From contig NZ_JABBNT010000001.1 of assembly GCF_012926505.1 (NCBI RefSeq), positions 62,001-126,000 on the forward strand: DNA of 64,000 bases, written 5' to 3'. This document shows positions 1 through 7,952 of this stretch, piece after piece (the first letter of the stretch is position 1; each line of letters opens with the position of its first letter). The notes under the pieces were generated by a model, which saw only the letters and a program-made list of their open reading frames with translations, ran no database searches and was not told where the DNA came from. The position numbers and the translations under genes are program-made. The DNA is from Pacificispira spongiicola (GTDB taxonomy: Bacteria > Pseudomonadota > Alphaproteobacteria > UBA8366 > Aestuariispiraceae).

Positions 1-95
1 GCCGAAACGCCCGGCACCGACGCCAAAGCCTTTTCGACCCGCGACGCACATCCGGCGCAAGTCATGCCGTCGATTTCGAGTTCTACCGTACTCAT
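1..95 (-). CDS. copA: Copper-translocating P-type ATPase, N-terminal fragment (cut by window edge)
   Basis: Only the first 31 codons lie inside the window; the gene reads leftward off the edge. The peptide begins [20 protein letters not shown], an N-terminal heavy-metal-associated domain with the metal-binding MTCAGCAS loop. It starts divergently from the CueR-type regulator at 239, with a MerR-family promoter between them, the usual layout for a Cu(I)-exporting inner-membrane P1B ATPase. A free-standing CopZ-type chaperone would show the same motif and cannot be excluded, because the rest of the gene is not visible. Confidence 0.75.
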   Translation of the reverse strand, partial: MSTVELEIDGMTCAGCASRVEKALASVPGVS

Positions 96-137
96 TGGAA
101 AGGGACCCTTTCGACATTTCGAATTTCAGTCCCATAT

Positions 138-168
138 CAGATAGGGTTTCCAGTCACTGGAAGGTCAA
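138..168 (-). promoter_or_regulatory. CueR-type promoter and operator for copA
   Basis: On the minus strand a -35 box TTGACC (163-168) and a -10 box TATCTG (138-143) are separated by 19 bp. That overlong spacer is the hallmark of MerR/CueR-activated promoters. The spacer begins with the operator half-site, and the whole dyad reads ACCTTCCAGT...ACTGGAAA, close to the known CueR operator form. Confidence 0.8.
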
Positions 169-183
169 GGGGTATTTCTGCAC

Positions 184-216
184 TTGACCTTCCAGTGGGA
201 GGAAGCTGCAAACACT
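184..216 (+). promoter_or_regulatory. Second CueR-like operator with -35 box facing cueR
   Basis: The sequence TTGACC (184-189) is followed directly by the dyad CTTCC-N7-GGAAG (189-205). It copies the copA operator in the opposite orientation, as if cueR and the following cytochrome gene were also copper-inducible. The -10 element is weak: CAAACA at 209 or AACACT at 211. Operator similarity is clear; promoter strength is uncertain. Confidence 0.5.
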
Positions 217-238
217 GCTGCGTTAAGGAGCCACCGGC

Positions 239-634
239 ATGAACATTTCCGAAGCGTCGAAACGCACGGGCCTACCCGCGAAAACCATCCGTTACTATGA
301 AGACATCAATCTTGTCGTGCCCGACCGGCATGACAACGGGTACCGGGACTTCAGCACCGACGATGTCGGGATGCTGCATTTCCTGAAGCGGTCGCGGGAC
401 CTCGGCTTTTCCATCGACGATTGTCGTTTGCTGCTGAGCCTCTATACCGACGAACACCGAACCAGCGCGGAGGTAAAGTCGATCGCCGCCAAACATCTGG
501 ACGAAATCCGCGCGAAGATTGCGGAACTGGAAAGCATGCATCGCACGCTGTCGCATCTCGTCCACTGTTGCGACGGCGATTCCCGCCCCTCCTGCCCGAT
601 CTTGGACAGCCTAGCCGGAGATAAAATCGCGTGA
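239..634 (+). CDS. cueR: MerR-family copper-responsive regulator CueR
   Basis: This 131-residue protein has the MerR winged helix-turn-helix at the N-terminus (ISEASKRTGLPAKTIRYYED), a dimerisation helix at about residues 75-110, and a C-terminal metal loop HCCDGDSRPSCPIL. Cys111 and Cys119 match the two Cu(I)-binding cysteines of CueR; an extra Cys110 is adjacent. The length fits the family. It sits between divergent CueR-type operators and copA, so it probably activates copper export. The AAGGAG ribosome-binding site lies 9 bp upstream. The stop overlaps the GTG start of the cytochrome gene, suggesting translational coupling. Silver or gold could also act as effectors. Confidence 0.9.
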   Translation: MNISEASKRTGLPAKTIRYYEDINLVVPDRHDNGYRDFSTDDVGMLHFLKRSRDLGFSIDDCRLLLSLYTDEHRTSAEVKSIAAKHLDEIRAKIAELESMHRTLSHLVHCCDGDSRPSCPILDSLAGDKIA

Positions 635-1059
635 AATACGCCCTTCCCCTACTTCTTCTTGCCTTAGCCGGACCTATCCAAGCCAGCGCGGAAGGCCTGC
701 TGGCCCCAATGGACGAAACCTTCGTCGCCATGGGGAAGGTGATTTACGATTCCGAATGCGCGGCCTGCCACGGGGCGCAATTGGAGGGACAGGCAAATTG
801 GCGCGAGCGACTGCCGGACGGAAAGCTGCCCGCACCGCCGCATGACGAAACGGGCCATACTTGGCATCACCCGGATCGGCAGCTTTTCAATATCACGAAA
901 TTGGGCCTCGCCCCCTTCGCCGGTCCAGACTATCCGACGGACATGCCTGCTTTCGGCTCTCGCCTGACAGATGCCGAAATCATCGCCGTGCTGTCCTATA
1001 TCAAGAGCACTTGGCCCGAAAACATCCAAAAACAACACGACCTTAGGAACGGTTCCTAA
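631..1059 (+). CDS. Periplasmic class I cytochrome c
   Basis: This 142-residue protein has an N-terminal signal peptide (about residues 1-20), one CAACH haem-binding motif at residues 43-47, and a probable Met axial ligand near residue 105 (TDMPAFG). One haem and small size place it among mono-haem electron carriers of the periplasm. The GTG start overlaps the cueR stop by 4 bp, so it is probably co-transcribed with cueR. Small cytochromes next to copper regulators are common and may support cuprous-ion oxidation or respiratory repair. That role is inferred, and no redox partner is encoded nearby. Confidence 0.85.
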   Translation: MKYALPLLLLALAGPIQASAEGLLAPMDETFVAMGKVIYDSECAACHGAQLEGQANWRERLPDGKLPAPPHDETGHTWHHPDRQLFNITKLGLAPFAGPDYPTDMPAFGSRLTDAEIIAVLSYIKSTWPENIQKQHDLRNGS

Positions 1060-1162
1060 TTTCTTAACTGTTTAGTCACCCCTTGCATTTACTACCCAAA
1101 GGGATGGAAACTGCCGACACCGCCGTCGCAGGAGCCTTTGAGGACAAGGGAGTTTCGGCTGG

Positions 1163-2560
1163 ATGGGAGAAATTGTCGTAACGGCACCGTATGACGGGGC
1201 CGAAATCGGGACCGTGCCGACGACCGACCAGGCGGGCATAGAGGCCGCGCTGGACGCTGCCTATGGCATATATCGAAACCGCGCGTCCTGGATCCCAAAG
1301 GCACGGCGGATCACGATCCTGCGCCGCACGGCGGAACTGATCCGCGAACGGCGTCAGGCGCTTGCCGTCGCCGCCGCACGGGAGGGTGGAAAGCCCCTCC
1401 GGGACTCGCTGGTCGAAATCGACCGCGCCGCCGACGGCGTGGATACCTGCATCGAACAACTGCGCAACGAGGCCGGATCGGTCATCCCGATGCGGGTCAA
1501 TCCGGCGTCTTCCGGACGGATCGCCTTCACGCAATACGAACCGATCGGCGTCGTTGTCGCGGTCAGCGCCTTCAACCACCCATTCAACCTGATCGTCCAT
1601 CAGGTGGCCCCGGCCATCGCCACGGGCTGCCCCGTCATCGTGAAGCCCGCGGCGACAACGCCGCTGAGCTGCCGCGCCTTTCTGGATATCCTGTATGAGG
1701 CTGGATTGCCGGAATCCTATGCCCGGATGGTGATGCCCGAAACACATGAGCAGGCGACCGCGATGGTCGCCGATCCGCGGGTCGGATTCTTCAGCTTCAT
1801 CGGGTCCAGCCGCGTCGGTTGGATGTTGCGGTCCAAACTGGCGCCCGGCGCACGCTGCGCCCTGGAACATGGCGGGGTCGCCCCGGTAATCGTGGCAAGC
1901 GATGCGGATTTGGATTCCGCCCTGCCCCGTTTGGCCAAGGGCGGCTTCTATCATGCGGGTCAGGTTTGCGTTTCGGTGCAACGCATCTTCTGCGAACGCA
2001 GCATCGCGCAGTCGGTCGCCGAAGGATTGGTGCAACAGGCCCGGATCATGACGGTCGGCGACCCGACGGAATCCGATACGGATATCGGTCCGTTGATTAC
2101 GCATGCCGAATGCGACCGTATCGATTCCTGGGTTGAAGAGGCCCGTGCCTCGGGGGCGAGCATCCTGTCGGGCGGCGGTAAACTGTCATCCAGTTGCTAC
2201 AAGCCGACGATCATCTACGATCCGGAGCCCGGCGCGACAGTATCCACCCAGGAAGTCTTCGGGCCGGTGATCTGCGTCTACCCGGTCGACAACCTGGACG
2301 AAGGTATCGAGCGGGCGAACAGCCTGCCGGTCAGTTTCCAGGCATCGGTCTTCACCCGCGACCTGGATACGGCAATGCGTTGCTATCGCCATCTGGACGG
2401 TACGGCCGTCATGGTGAACGACCATACGGCCTTCCGGGTCGACTGGATGCCGTTTGCGGGCGCACGCACCTCTGGTCACGGGGTCGGCGGGATACCATAT
2501 ACCATGCACGAAATGCAGACCGAAAAGATGATGGTCTGGCGTTCCGATGTCCTGAACTAG
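1163..2560 (+). CDS. NAD(P)-dependent aldehyde dehydrogenase family protein
   Basis: This 465-residue protein has the full aldehyde dehydrogenase fold. Visible active-site elements are Asn138 in SAFNHP, the cofactor segment KPAATTPLS around 161-169, general base Glu235 in ALEHGG, and nucleophile Cys269 in GQVCVSV. Its substrate is not readable from sequence. It lies 38 bp upstream of an acetolactate-synthase-like gene on the same strand, so the two probably form an operon, perhaps handling a short-chain aldehyde linked to pyruvate chemistry. The family includes semialdehyde, lactaldehyde and sulfo- or phosphono-acetaldehyde enzymes. The start has GGGAG 10 bp upstream. Confidence 0.9.
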   Translation: MGEIVVTAPYDGAEIGTVPTTDQAGIEAALDAAYGIYRNRASWIPKARRITILRRTAELIRERRQALAVAAAREGGKPLRDSLVEIDRAADGVDTCIEQLRNEAGSVIPMRVNPASSGRIAFTQYEPIGVVVAVSAFNHPFNLIVHQVAPAIATGCPVIVKPAATTPLSCRAFLDILYEAGLPESYARMVMPETHEQATAMVADPRVGFFSFIGSSRVGWMLRSKLAPGARCALEHGGVAPVIVASDADLDSALPRLAKGGFYHAGQVCVSVQRIFCERSIAQSVAEGLVQQARIMTVGDPTESDTDIGPLITHAECDRIDSWVEEARASGASILSGGGKLSSSCYKPTIIYDPEPGATVSTQEVFGPVICVYPVDNLDEGIERANSLPVSFQASVFTRDLDTAMRCYRHLDGTAVMVNDHTAFRVDWMPFAGARTSGHGVGGIPYTMHEMQTEKMMVWRSDVLN

Positions 2561-2598
2561 GTATTCACCCAGCCCGTTATCCCTGTAGGAGTTAGATT

Positions 2599-4263
2599 AT
2601 GAAAGCGTCCGATCTCTTCGTGAAATGCCTCGAAGAGGAGGGGGTCGAACGTATTTTCGGCGTTCCCGGCGAGGAAAACGCCGATCTGATGATCTCCCTG
2701 ATGGACTCCAAGATCGATTTCGTTCTATGCCGCCACGAACAGGCCGCCGCCTTCGCCGCCGATGCCTATGGCCGGTTGACCGGTAAGGCGGGCGTTTGTC
2801 TGGCAACGCTGGGCCCCGGCGCGACGAACCTCGTCACCGGACTGGCCGATGCGAATATGGACCGCGCGCCGCTGGTCGCGATTATCGGTCAGGGATCGCT
2901 GAAGCGCCTGCACAAGGAAAGCCACCAGAACATGGATTCCGTGGCGATGATGCGGCCGATTTCCAAATGGGCGCAATCCATCGTCTCCGCCGGAAACATT
3001 ACCGAGGTGGTCCGCAAGGCCTTCAAGGTCGCGGAAACCGAAAAGCCCGGCGTGGCGGTCATCGAACTGCCGGAAGACGTCGCGAAACAAGACGTCGACG
3101 ACAAACCGATGCGCGCCATCAAGGTTCGCCGGCCCGCCGCCGACCACAAGGCGATCGCGGAAGCCGCGCGCCTGATCGGCACGGCGAAGAAGCCGATCAT
3201 CCTGGCCGGGAACGGCGCGATCCGAAAACGTGCGGCCAAACAATTGCAGCGCCTTGCCCAGAAAACCGGGATCGGGGTCGTGAACACCTTCATGGGCAAA
3301 GGCGCGGTGCCGATGGACGATCCGCATTGCCTTTTCACCATGGGGCTGGGATCCGGCGACTATAACAACCTTGCCTTTGACGACGCGGATCTGGTGATTT
3401 CCTGCGGCTACGATCTGGTCGAGTACGCGCCCGCCGCCTGGAACCGGCACAACAAGGACAGCAAGACCATCATCCACCTGGATTTCTGGCCGGCGGAAGT
3501 CGACCGCGACTATCAGGCGGATGTCGAAATCGTCGGCGATCTGGCCGATGCTCTGTGGCAGTTGAACGAGGCGGTGAACGACATGTACGGCGACCGCCTG
3601 CCGCTGTTCGACATCAACGATCGGGCGAAGCTGCGCGGCATCATGGCCGGGGAATTCGCGGCGGAAAAGGACGACACCGCCGTTCCGGTCAAACCGCAGA
3701 AAATCCTGTGGGACGTCCGCGAATTCATGGGGCCGGAAGACATCCTGCTGTCCGATGTCGGGGCTCATAAGATGTGGATCGCCCGGCACTATCAGTGCGT
3801 GGAACCGAATACCTGCCTGATTTCCAACGGGTTCTGCACGATGGGGTTCGCCATGCCCGGTTCCATCGGCGCGAAAATGGCCAACCCGGACAAGAGGGTT
3901 CTGTCGATTTCCGGCGACGCCGGTTTCATGATGAACGTGCAGGAGTTGGAAACCGCCGTCCGGCGAAAGCTGAACATCGTTGCCATGGTCTGGTGCGACG
4001 GCGAATACGGCCTGATCAAATGGAAGCAGCAGAACGGTTTCCAGGGCCGCCATTCCGACTTGGCCTTCGGCAACCCGGATTTCGTCAAACTGGCGGAAAG
4101 TTTCGGCATGTGGGGCCGCGAAATCACCGCGACCGACCAGATCATTCCGACGCTGGAAGAAGCTTTCCGCCAGGAAGGCCCAGCCCTGATCGCCATCCCG
4201 GTCGATTACGGCGAGAATATCAAACTGTCCCAGCGCCTGGGCAATGTAAGCGTCGCCTTGTAG
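2599..4263 (+). CDS. alsS: Acetolactate synthase, catabolic (AlsS-like) large subunit
   Basis: This 554-residue thiamine-diphosphate enzyme condenses pyruvate to acetolactate. The N-terminal pyrimidine-binding domain carries the catalytic glutamate in FGVPGEEN, and the C-terminal domain carries the Mg-ThDP motif starting SGDAGFMMN and ending WCDGEYG. The segment HQNMDSVAMMRPISKWA resembles AlsS rather than biosynthetic IlvB, and no ilvN-type regulatory subunit follows. An aspartate sits at the second metal-ligand position, also as in AlsS. GTAGGAG lies upstream of the ATG. No acetolactate decarboxylase is seen nearby, so acetoin formation is not implied. Another ThDP-dependent decarboxylase or ligase of the same fold is possible. 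Confidence 0.85.
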   Translation: MKASDLFVKCLEEEGVERIFGVPGEENADLMISLMDSKIDFVLCRHEQAAAFAADAYGRLTGKAGVCLATLGPGATNLVTGLADANMDRAPLVAIIGQGSLKRLHKESHQNMDSVAMMRPISKWAQSIVSAGNITEVVRKAFKVAETEKPGVAVIELPEDVAKQDVDDKPMRAIKVRRPAADHKAIAEAARLIGTAKKPIILAGNGAIRKRAAKQLQRLAQKTGIGVVNTFMGKGAVPMDDPHCLFTMGLGSGDYNNLAFDDADLVISCGYDLVEYAPAAWNRHNKDSKTIIHLDFWPAEVDRDYQADVEIVGDLADALWQLNEAVNDMYGDRLPLFDINDRAKLRGIMAGEFAAEKDDTAVPVKPQKILWDVREFMGPEDILLSDVGAHKMWIARHYQCVEPNTCLISNGFCTMGFAMPGSIGAKMANPDKRVLSISGDAGFMMNVQELETAVRRKLNIVAMVWCDGEYGLIKWKQQNGFQGRHSDLAFGNPDFVKLAESFGMWGREITATDQIIPTLEEAFRQEGPALIAIPVDYGENIKLSQRLGNVSVAL

Positions 4264-4359
4264 AAAGGCGGTAGGGTTAAGCCCGAAAGCCCTCGATATT
4301 CGTCCAGACCGGATGCCGCAATTGACAGCGGCTTCTCCCGCCCATTACAAACGCACCGT

Positions 4360-4389
4360 CGGTGTCGGCTTTGGGGAAAGCCGACACCG
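4360..4389 (+). terminator. Perfect 13-bp hairpin after alsS
   Basis: The arms CGGTGTCGGCTTT and AAAGCCGACACCG pair without mismatch around a GGGG loop. It lies about 100 bp after the alsS stop. There is no downstream T-run on the plus strand, so it may be a Rho-related boundary, an RNA stabiliser or a protein site rather than a classical terminator. Confidence 0.5.
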
Positions 4390-4415
4390 CGATTAGGCCG
4401 TTATGGGCCTAATCG
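4390..4415 (+). promoter_or_regulatory. Second hairpin immediately upstream of rfbF
   Basis: CGATTAGGCC pairs with GGCCTAATCG (10 bp, 6-nt loop), directly abutting the previous hairpin and ending 15 bp before the GGGGGA ribosome-binding site of rfbF. Its position suits a leader element controlling the sugar operon, but no function is established. Confidence 0.4.
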
Positions 4416-4438
4416 GCCGTTGGGCCTTGGGGGACAAT

Positions 4439-5209
4439 ATGAAAGTCGTAATACTGGCGGGCGGCTTCGGCACGCGAATCAGCGAAGAAACGGACAACAA
4501 GCCGAAACCGATGATTCCAATCGGAAATTGGCCGATCCTCGTCCATATCATGATGATCTACAGCCATTTCGGCCATAAAGATTTCCTGGTCGCCTGCGGC
4601 TACAAAGGCGAATACATCAAGGAATATTTTTCCAACTTCCGCCATCACAACAGCGACCTTTTCGTCGATCTGGAGAGCGGACATCTGGAACATACGAATA
4701 TCCGGGTTCCGAAATGGAAGATCGGGTGTATCGACACCGGTCAGAATACGATGACCGGTGGACGTGTACGCCGCCTGCGCGACCATATCGGCAATGAACG
4801 GTTTATGGTTACCTACGGTGACGGCGTCGGCGATATCGATATCGCGAAGCTGGTTGCCTTCCATGAGTCGCACGGCAAACTAGCGACGGTCACGGCGGTT
4901 CGCCCCCCTGCCCGTTTCGGCGCCTTGAAGTTGGACGACGACCGGGTATTGAGCTTCAACGAAAAATCCAATGCGGATGTGGGTTGGATCAACGGCGGGT
5001 TTTTCGTTTTCGAGCCGGATTTCCTGGATTTGATCGACGGAGACGGAACCCATCTCGAAACGGACCCGATGACACGCCTTGTCGAAGCGGACGAATTGCG
5101 CGCGTTCCAGCATGACGGCTTCTGGCAACCGATGGATACCCTGCGCGAACATCGCAACTTGGTTCAGATGTGGGAAACGGGTACCGCCCCGTGGAAACTC
5201 TGGGACTGA
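4439..5209 (+). CDS. rfbF: Glucose-1-phosphate cytidylyltransferase
   Basis: This 256-residue nucleotidyltransferase makes CDP-glucose from CTP and glucose-1-phosphate. The N-terminus MKVVILAGGFGTRISEETDN is the sugar-nucleotidyltransferase signature in its RfbF form, and YGDGVGDID near residue 125 is the metal-binding region. The start at 4439 fits the family and has GGGGGA about 5 bp upstream; a longer reading frame from 4403 runs through the hairpin and was rejected. The stop overlaps the rfbG start as TGATG. It opens a five-gene surface-polysaccharide operon. Confidence 0.93.
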   Translation: MKVVILAGGFGTRISEETDNKPKPMIPIGNWPILVHIMMIYSHFGHKDFLVACGYKGEYIKEYFSNFRHHNSDLFVDLESGHLEHTNIRVPKWKIGCIDTGQNTMTGGRVRRLRDHIGNERFMVTYGDGVGDIDIAKLVAFHESHGKLATVTAVRPPARFGALKLDDDRVLSFNEKSNADVGWINGGFFVFEPDFLDLIDGDGTHLETDPMTRLVEADELRAFQHDGFWQPMDTLREHRNLVQMWETGTAPWKLWD

Positions 5210-6288
5210 TGACCGGCGCATTTTCCATCTACGACGGCTTGCCGGTCGCGGTCACCGGCCACACTGGGTTCAAGGGCGGGTGGTTGACCCTGATGCTTCG
5301 GCATTTCGGTGCTCGGATATCCGGCTTTTCCTTACCCTGCGGCAGCAAGGACGCATTGTACGAACGGGCCGGTATTCGGGATTCCGTCGCGGCGGAAACG
5401 CTAGCGGATATCAACGAACCGGGGCGGGTGGCGGATTGGCTGACGGAAACCCAGCCCGCCATCCTATTCCATCTGGCCGCGCAGCCGTTGGTGCGCGCAT
5501 CGTACAACGACCCTGCGGAAACTTACGAAACCAACGTAATGGGCCTCGTCCGTTTGCTTGAGGCTGCCCGCCGCGTGGAAAGCCTTCGCGCCATTGTGGT
5601 CGTTACGACAGACAAGTGTTACCGCAACACGGAACAGATCTGGGGCTATCGGGAAGACGACCCGCTGGGCGGCGACGACCCGTATAGCGCATCCAAGGCC
5701 TGCGCGGAAATCGTCTCCCAGAGTTACGCCAAAAGCTTTTTTCATCGTGACGCGTCCTGCTTGTTGGCGACCGCACGGGCCGGAAACGTCATCGGCGGCG
5801 GGGATTGGTCGGTCGATCGCCTTGTGCCAGATGCGATCCGCGCCTTGTTGAACGGGGAGCCGCTGGTCTTGCGTAATCCGGGCGCCATTCGCCCATGGCA
5901 GCATGTTCTGGAACCGTTGACCGGGTATCTTGAAGTCGGACGCCGTTTGCTGAACGGCGACAGCGCTGCCGCAACGGCCTGGAATTTCGGTCCCTACGCC
6001 GACGATCAGGTCCCGGTAAGCGACCTCGCGCGCGGAATCGTCGATTGCTGGGGCAGCGGCCGGATCGAAACGGCGGTGGATCCGAAGGCGGTCAAGGAAG
6101 CGGCGCTGCTGAAACTGGATATCGCGAAGGCGTCGTCGTATCTGGACTTCAAACCACGATACAGAGTGGACCGGGCCATCGCCGAAACCATCGAATGGTA
6201 TCGCGGCGTTTTCGTAGAGAAAAAAAATGCGCATACGCTTACGATGGAGCAAATAGAGCGATATCTGGCCGCCGCGCCCAGCCCATAA
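5209..6288 (+). CDS. rfbG: CDP-glucose 4,6-dehydratase
   Basis: This 359-residue extended short-chain dehydrogenase converts CDP-glucose to CDP-4-keto-6-deoxyglucose. It has the NAD-binding TGHTGFKGGW motif (residues 17-25), a catalytic TTDK segment near 134, and the YSASK catalytic pair Tyr159/Lys163. Start was set at 5209, where ATG overlaps the rfbF stop; this gives the usual RfbG length. No RfbH dehydrase or CDP-abequose/paratose synthase follows, so the keto-sugar must be processed by other enzymes, possibly the adjacent methyltransferase or genes elsewhere. Confidence 0.93.
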   Translation: MTGAFSIYDGLPVAVTGHTGFKGGWLTLMLRHFGARISGFSLPCGSKDALYERAGIRDSVAAETLADINEPGRVADWLTETQPAILFHLAAQPLVRASYNDPAETYETNVMGLVRLLEAARRVESLRAIVVVTTDKCYRNTEQIWGYREDDPLGGDDPYSASKACAEIVSQSYAKSFFHRDASCLLATARAGNVIGGGDWSVDRLVPDAIRALLNGEPLVLRNPGAIRPWQHVLEPLTGYLEVGRRLLNGDSAAATAWNFGPYADDQVPVSDLARGIVDCWGSGRIETAVDPKAVKEAALLKLDIAKASSYLDFKPRYRVDRAIAETIEWYRGVFVEKKNAHTLTMEQIERYLAAAPSP

Positions 6289-6302
6289 TCCGAAAGTCTT
6301 CA

Positions 6303-6965
6303 ATGGACCAGGAATTCGACAAATACGCCGCCGACTATGACGAGCATATGCAAGAGCTGCTCGGCGATCACAAATACTATACCTATCAGAAAGTATCGAC
6401 GCTGCGGCAGAACGGATTGCTGAAATCCGGCATGCGGATATTGGACTACGGTTGTGGAACGGGCACCCTGGCGTCCGAAATCGTGCGCAGCGGTCTCGGT
6501 GCTACCGTCGACGGATTCGATCCATCGGAAGACAGCCTGAAACGCGTGGCCGACGATGTCCGCGCACAAGGCGCCTTCACGACGGACGGGACGCAGTTAG
6601 GCCGCGATTACGACCTCGTCGTATTTTCCAATGTCATGCATCACGTGGAGCCGACCGAACGGGACGCCGTTCTCGCGGATGCCCGATCCCGACTGGCGCC
6701 AACCGGCCATATCGCCATCATCGAACATAATCCGCTGAATCCGATGACCCGAAAAATCGTCCGGGATTGTCCATTCGACGAAAACGCGATCCTCCTGCCC
6801 AGCGGCGAAGCGAAAGACCGATTGTCCCGTCTGTTCGGGGGGCCTGCGAATGTGCGTTTCACTCTGTTCTTCCCGGCGTCCCTCAAATCACTGATGGGAC
6901 TGGAGAAGTTTTTGGGCTGGTGCCCCTTGGGTGCGCAATATTTGGCCTTCGCCGGACAGCGATAA
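6303..6965 (+). CDS. SAM-dependent class I methyltransferase
   Basis: This 220-residue protein begins MDQEFDKYAADYDEHM, a typical start for methyltransferases of sugar and lipid clusters. Motif I DYGCGTGTLA (about residues 47-56) binds S-adenosylmethionine, and SNVMHHVE marks the post-II region. It follows rfbG by 14 bp. In this operon it may methylate a CDP-linked keto-deoxy sugar or a polyprenyl-linked glycan, which is inference from position only. It lacks the zinc-binding N-terminus of NovU/TylC3-type sugar C-methyltransferases, so O-methylation is at least as likely. Confidence 0.8.
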   Translation: MDQEFDKYAADYDEHMQELLGDHKYYTYQKVSTLRQNGLLKSGMRILDYGCGTGTLASEIVRSGLGATVDGFDPSEDSLKRVADDVRAQGAFTTDGTQLGRDYDLVVFSNVMHHVEPTERDAVLADARSRLAPTGHIAIIEHNPLNPMTRKIVRDCPFDENAILLPSGEAKDRLSRLFGGPANVRFTLFFPASLKSLMGLEKFLGWCPLGAQYLAFAGQR

Positions 6966-6986
6966 TTTTTTCGGGAGCGAAACGCC

Positions 6987-7952
6987 ATGGCGGCATCGCC
7001 GAAAACCAAGAAGACGATCACCATCCTCGTTCCGACCTTCAACGAAGAAGACAATGTGGAGCGATGTTATCGCCGCGTTTCGGATGTGATCGCCCCGTTT
7101 GAAGCATCCTATGAGTTCGAACTCCTGTTCGTCGACAACCACAGCACAGACGGTACGTTCGAGATACTGAAAGGCTTCGCCGCCCAGGATAAGCGATTGC
7201 GGGCCATTCGCTATTCGAAGAACTTTGGGTTCCAGCGCTCCGTCTTCACCGGCTACACCATGGCACGGGGCGATGCCCTGATTCAAATCGACGCCGATCT
7301 CCAGGATCCACCGGAAATTATCGCAGAATTCATCAAAAAATGGGAAGCGGGCTACAAGGTCGTCTACGGTATTCGGCGCAATCGCAAGGAAGGGAAAGTC
7401 ATTAATTTCCTTCGCGCGGCCTTCTATTTCATCATCGACGCCTTGGCGGAATGCGACTTACCCCACCATGCCGGGGATTTCCGGCTGGTCGATCGCGTCC
7501 TGATCGATCAGATCGCCGCGAAAGGCGATTGCCACCCCTATATCCGCGGCATGCTGGCGGAAATGGGATATACGCAGATCGGCGTTCCGTTCGACCGCCA
7601 GGCCCGCGAATTCGGCGAAAGCAAGTTCAAGATTCGTCAGTATTTTTCCTTCGCCTTCGACGGCATCCTGTTCCATTCGGTCCTGCCGCTTCGCGCGGCG
7701 ACATATTTCGGTCTTCTTATTGCCGGCGGGACCGTCGTGTTGATTTTATTCTATCTTCTGAATCACTTTCTTTCGGACGACACCCAACCCGCCGGTTTCG
7801 CGACGACAACGGTTTTGATCCTGTTCGGCATATCGCTGAACGCCATCTTCCTGGGCATTATCGGGGAATATCTGGCGCGGATATATCAACAGCTCAAGAA
7901 GACGCCGCAGGCCTTGATCGAAGAGACCGTCAATGACGATCCTCGGAAATAG
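6987..7952 (+). CDS. Membrane-anchored family 2 glycosyltransferase (DPM1/ArnC-like)
   Basis: This 321-residue enzyme has a cytoplasmic GT-A domain (ILVPTFNEEDNVE near residue 13, DADLQDPPE near 100, and a late QxRxxGxSK-like QAREFGESKFKI around 210). Two C-terminal membrane helices follow, about 233-255 and 265-290. That layout matches enzymes that load a sugar onto undecaprenyl phosphate for use on the periplasmic face. It overlaps the next gene by 20 bp, and the large membrane protein downstream would be a natural acceptor enzyme. Donor specificity is unknown. Confidence 0.88.
   Translation: MAASPKTKKTITILVPTFNEEDNVERCYRRVSDVIAPFEASYEFELLFVDNHSTDGTFEILKGFAAQDKRLRAIRYSKNFGFQRSVFTGYTMARGDALIQIDADLQDPPEIIAEFIKKWEAGYKVVYGIRRNRKEGKVINFLRAAFYFIIDALAECDLPHHAGDFRLVDRVLIDQIAAKGDCHPYIRGMLAEMGYTQIGVPFDRQAREFGESKFKIRQYFSFAFDGILFHSVLPLRAATYFGLLIAGGTVVLILFYLLNHFLSDDTQPAGFATTTVLILFGISLNAIFLGIIGEYLARIYQQLKKTPQALIEETVNDDPRK

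Noticed and set aside
1104-1181. 25-codon ATG frame before the aldehyde dehydrogenase
   Set aside because: Too short and without independent support; it overlaps the real start region.
4439-5209. Longer rfbF starting at 4403
   Set aside because: That start lies inside a hairpin and lacks a ribosome-binding site; 4439 has GGGGGA and the family N-terminus.
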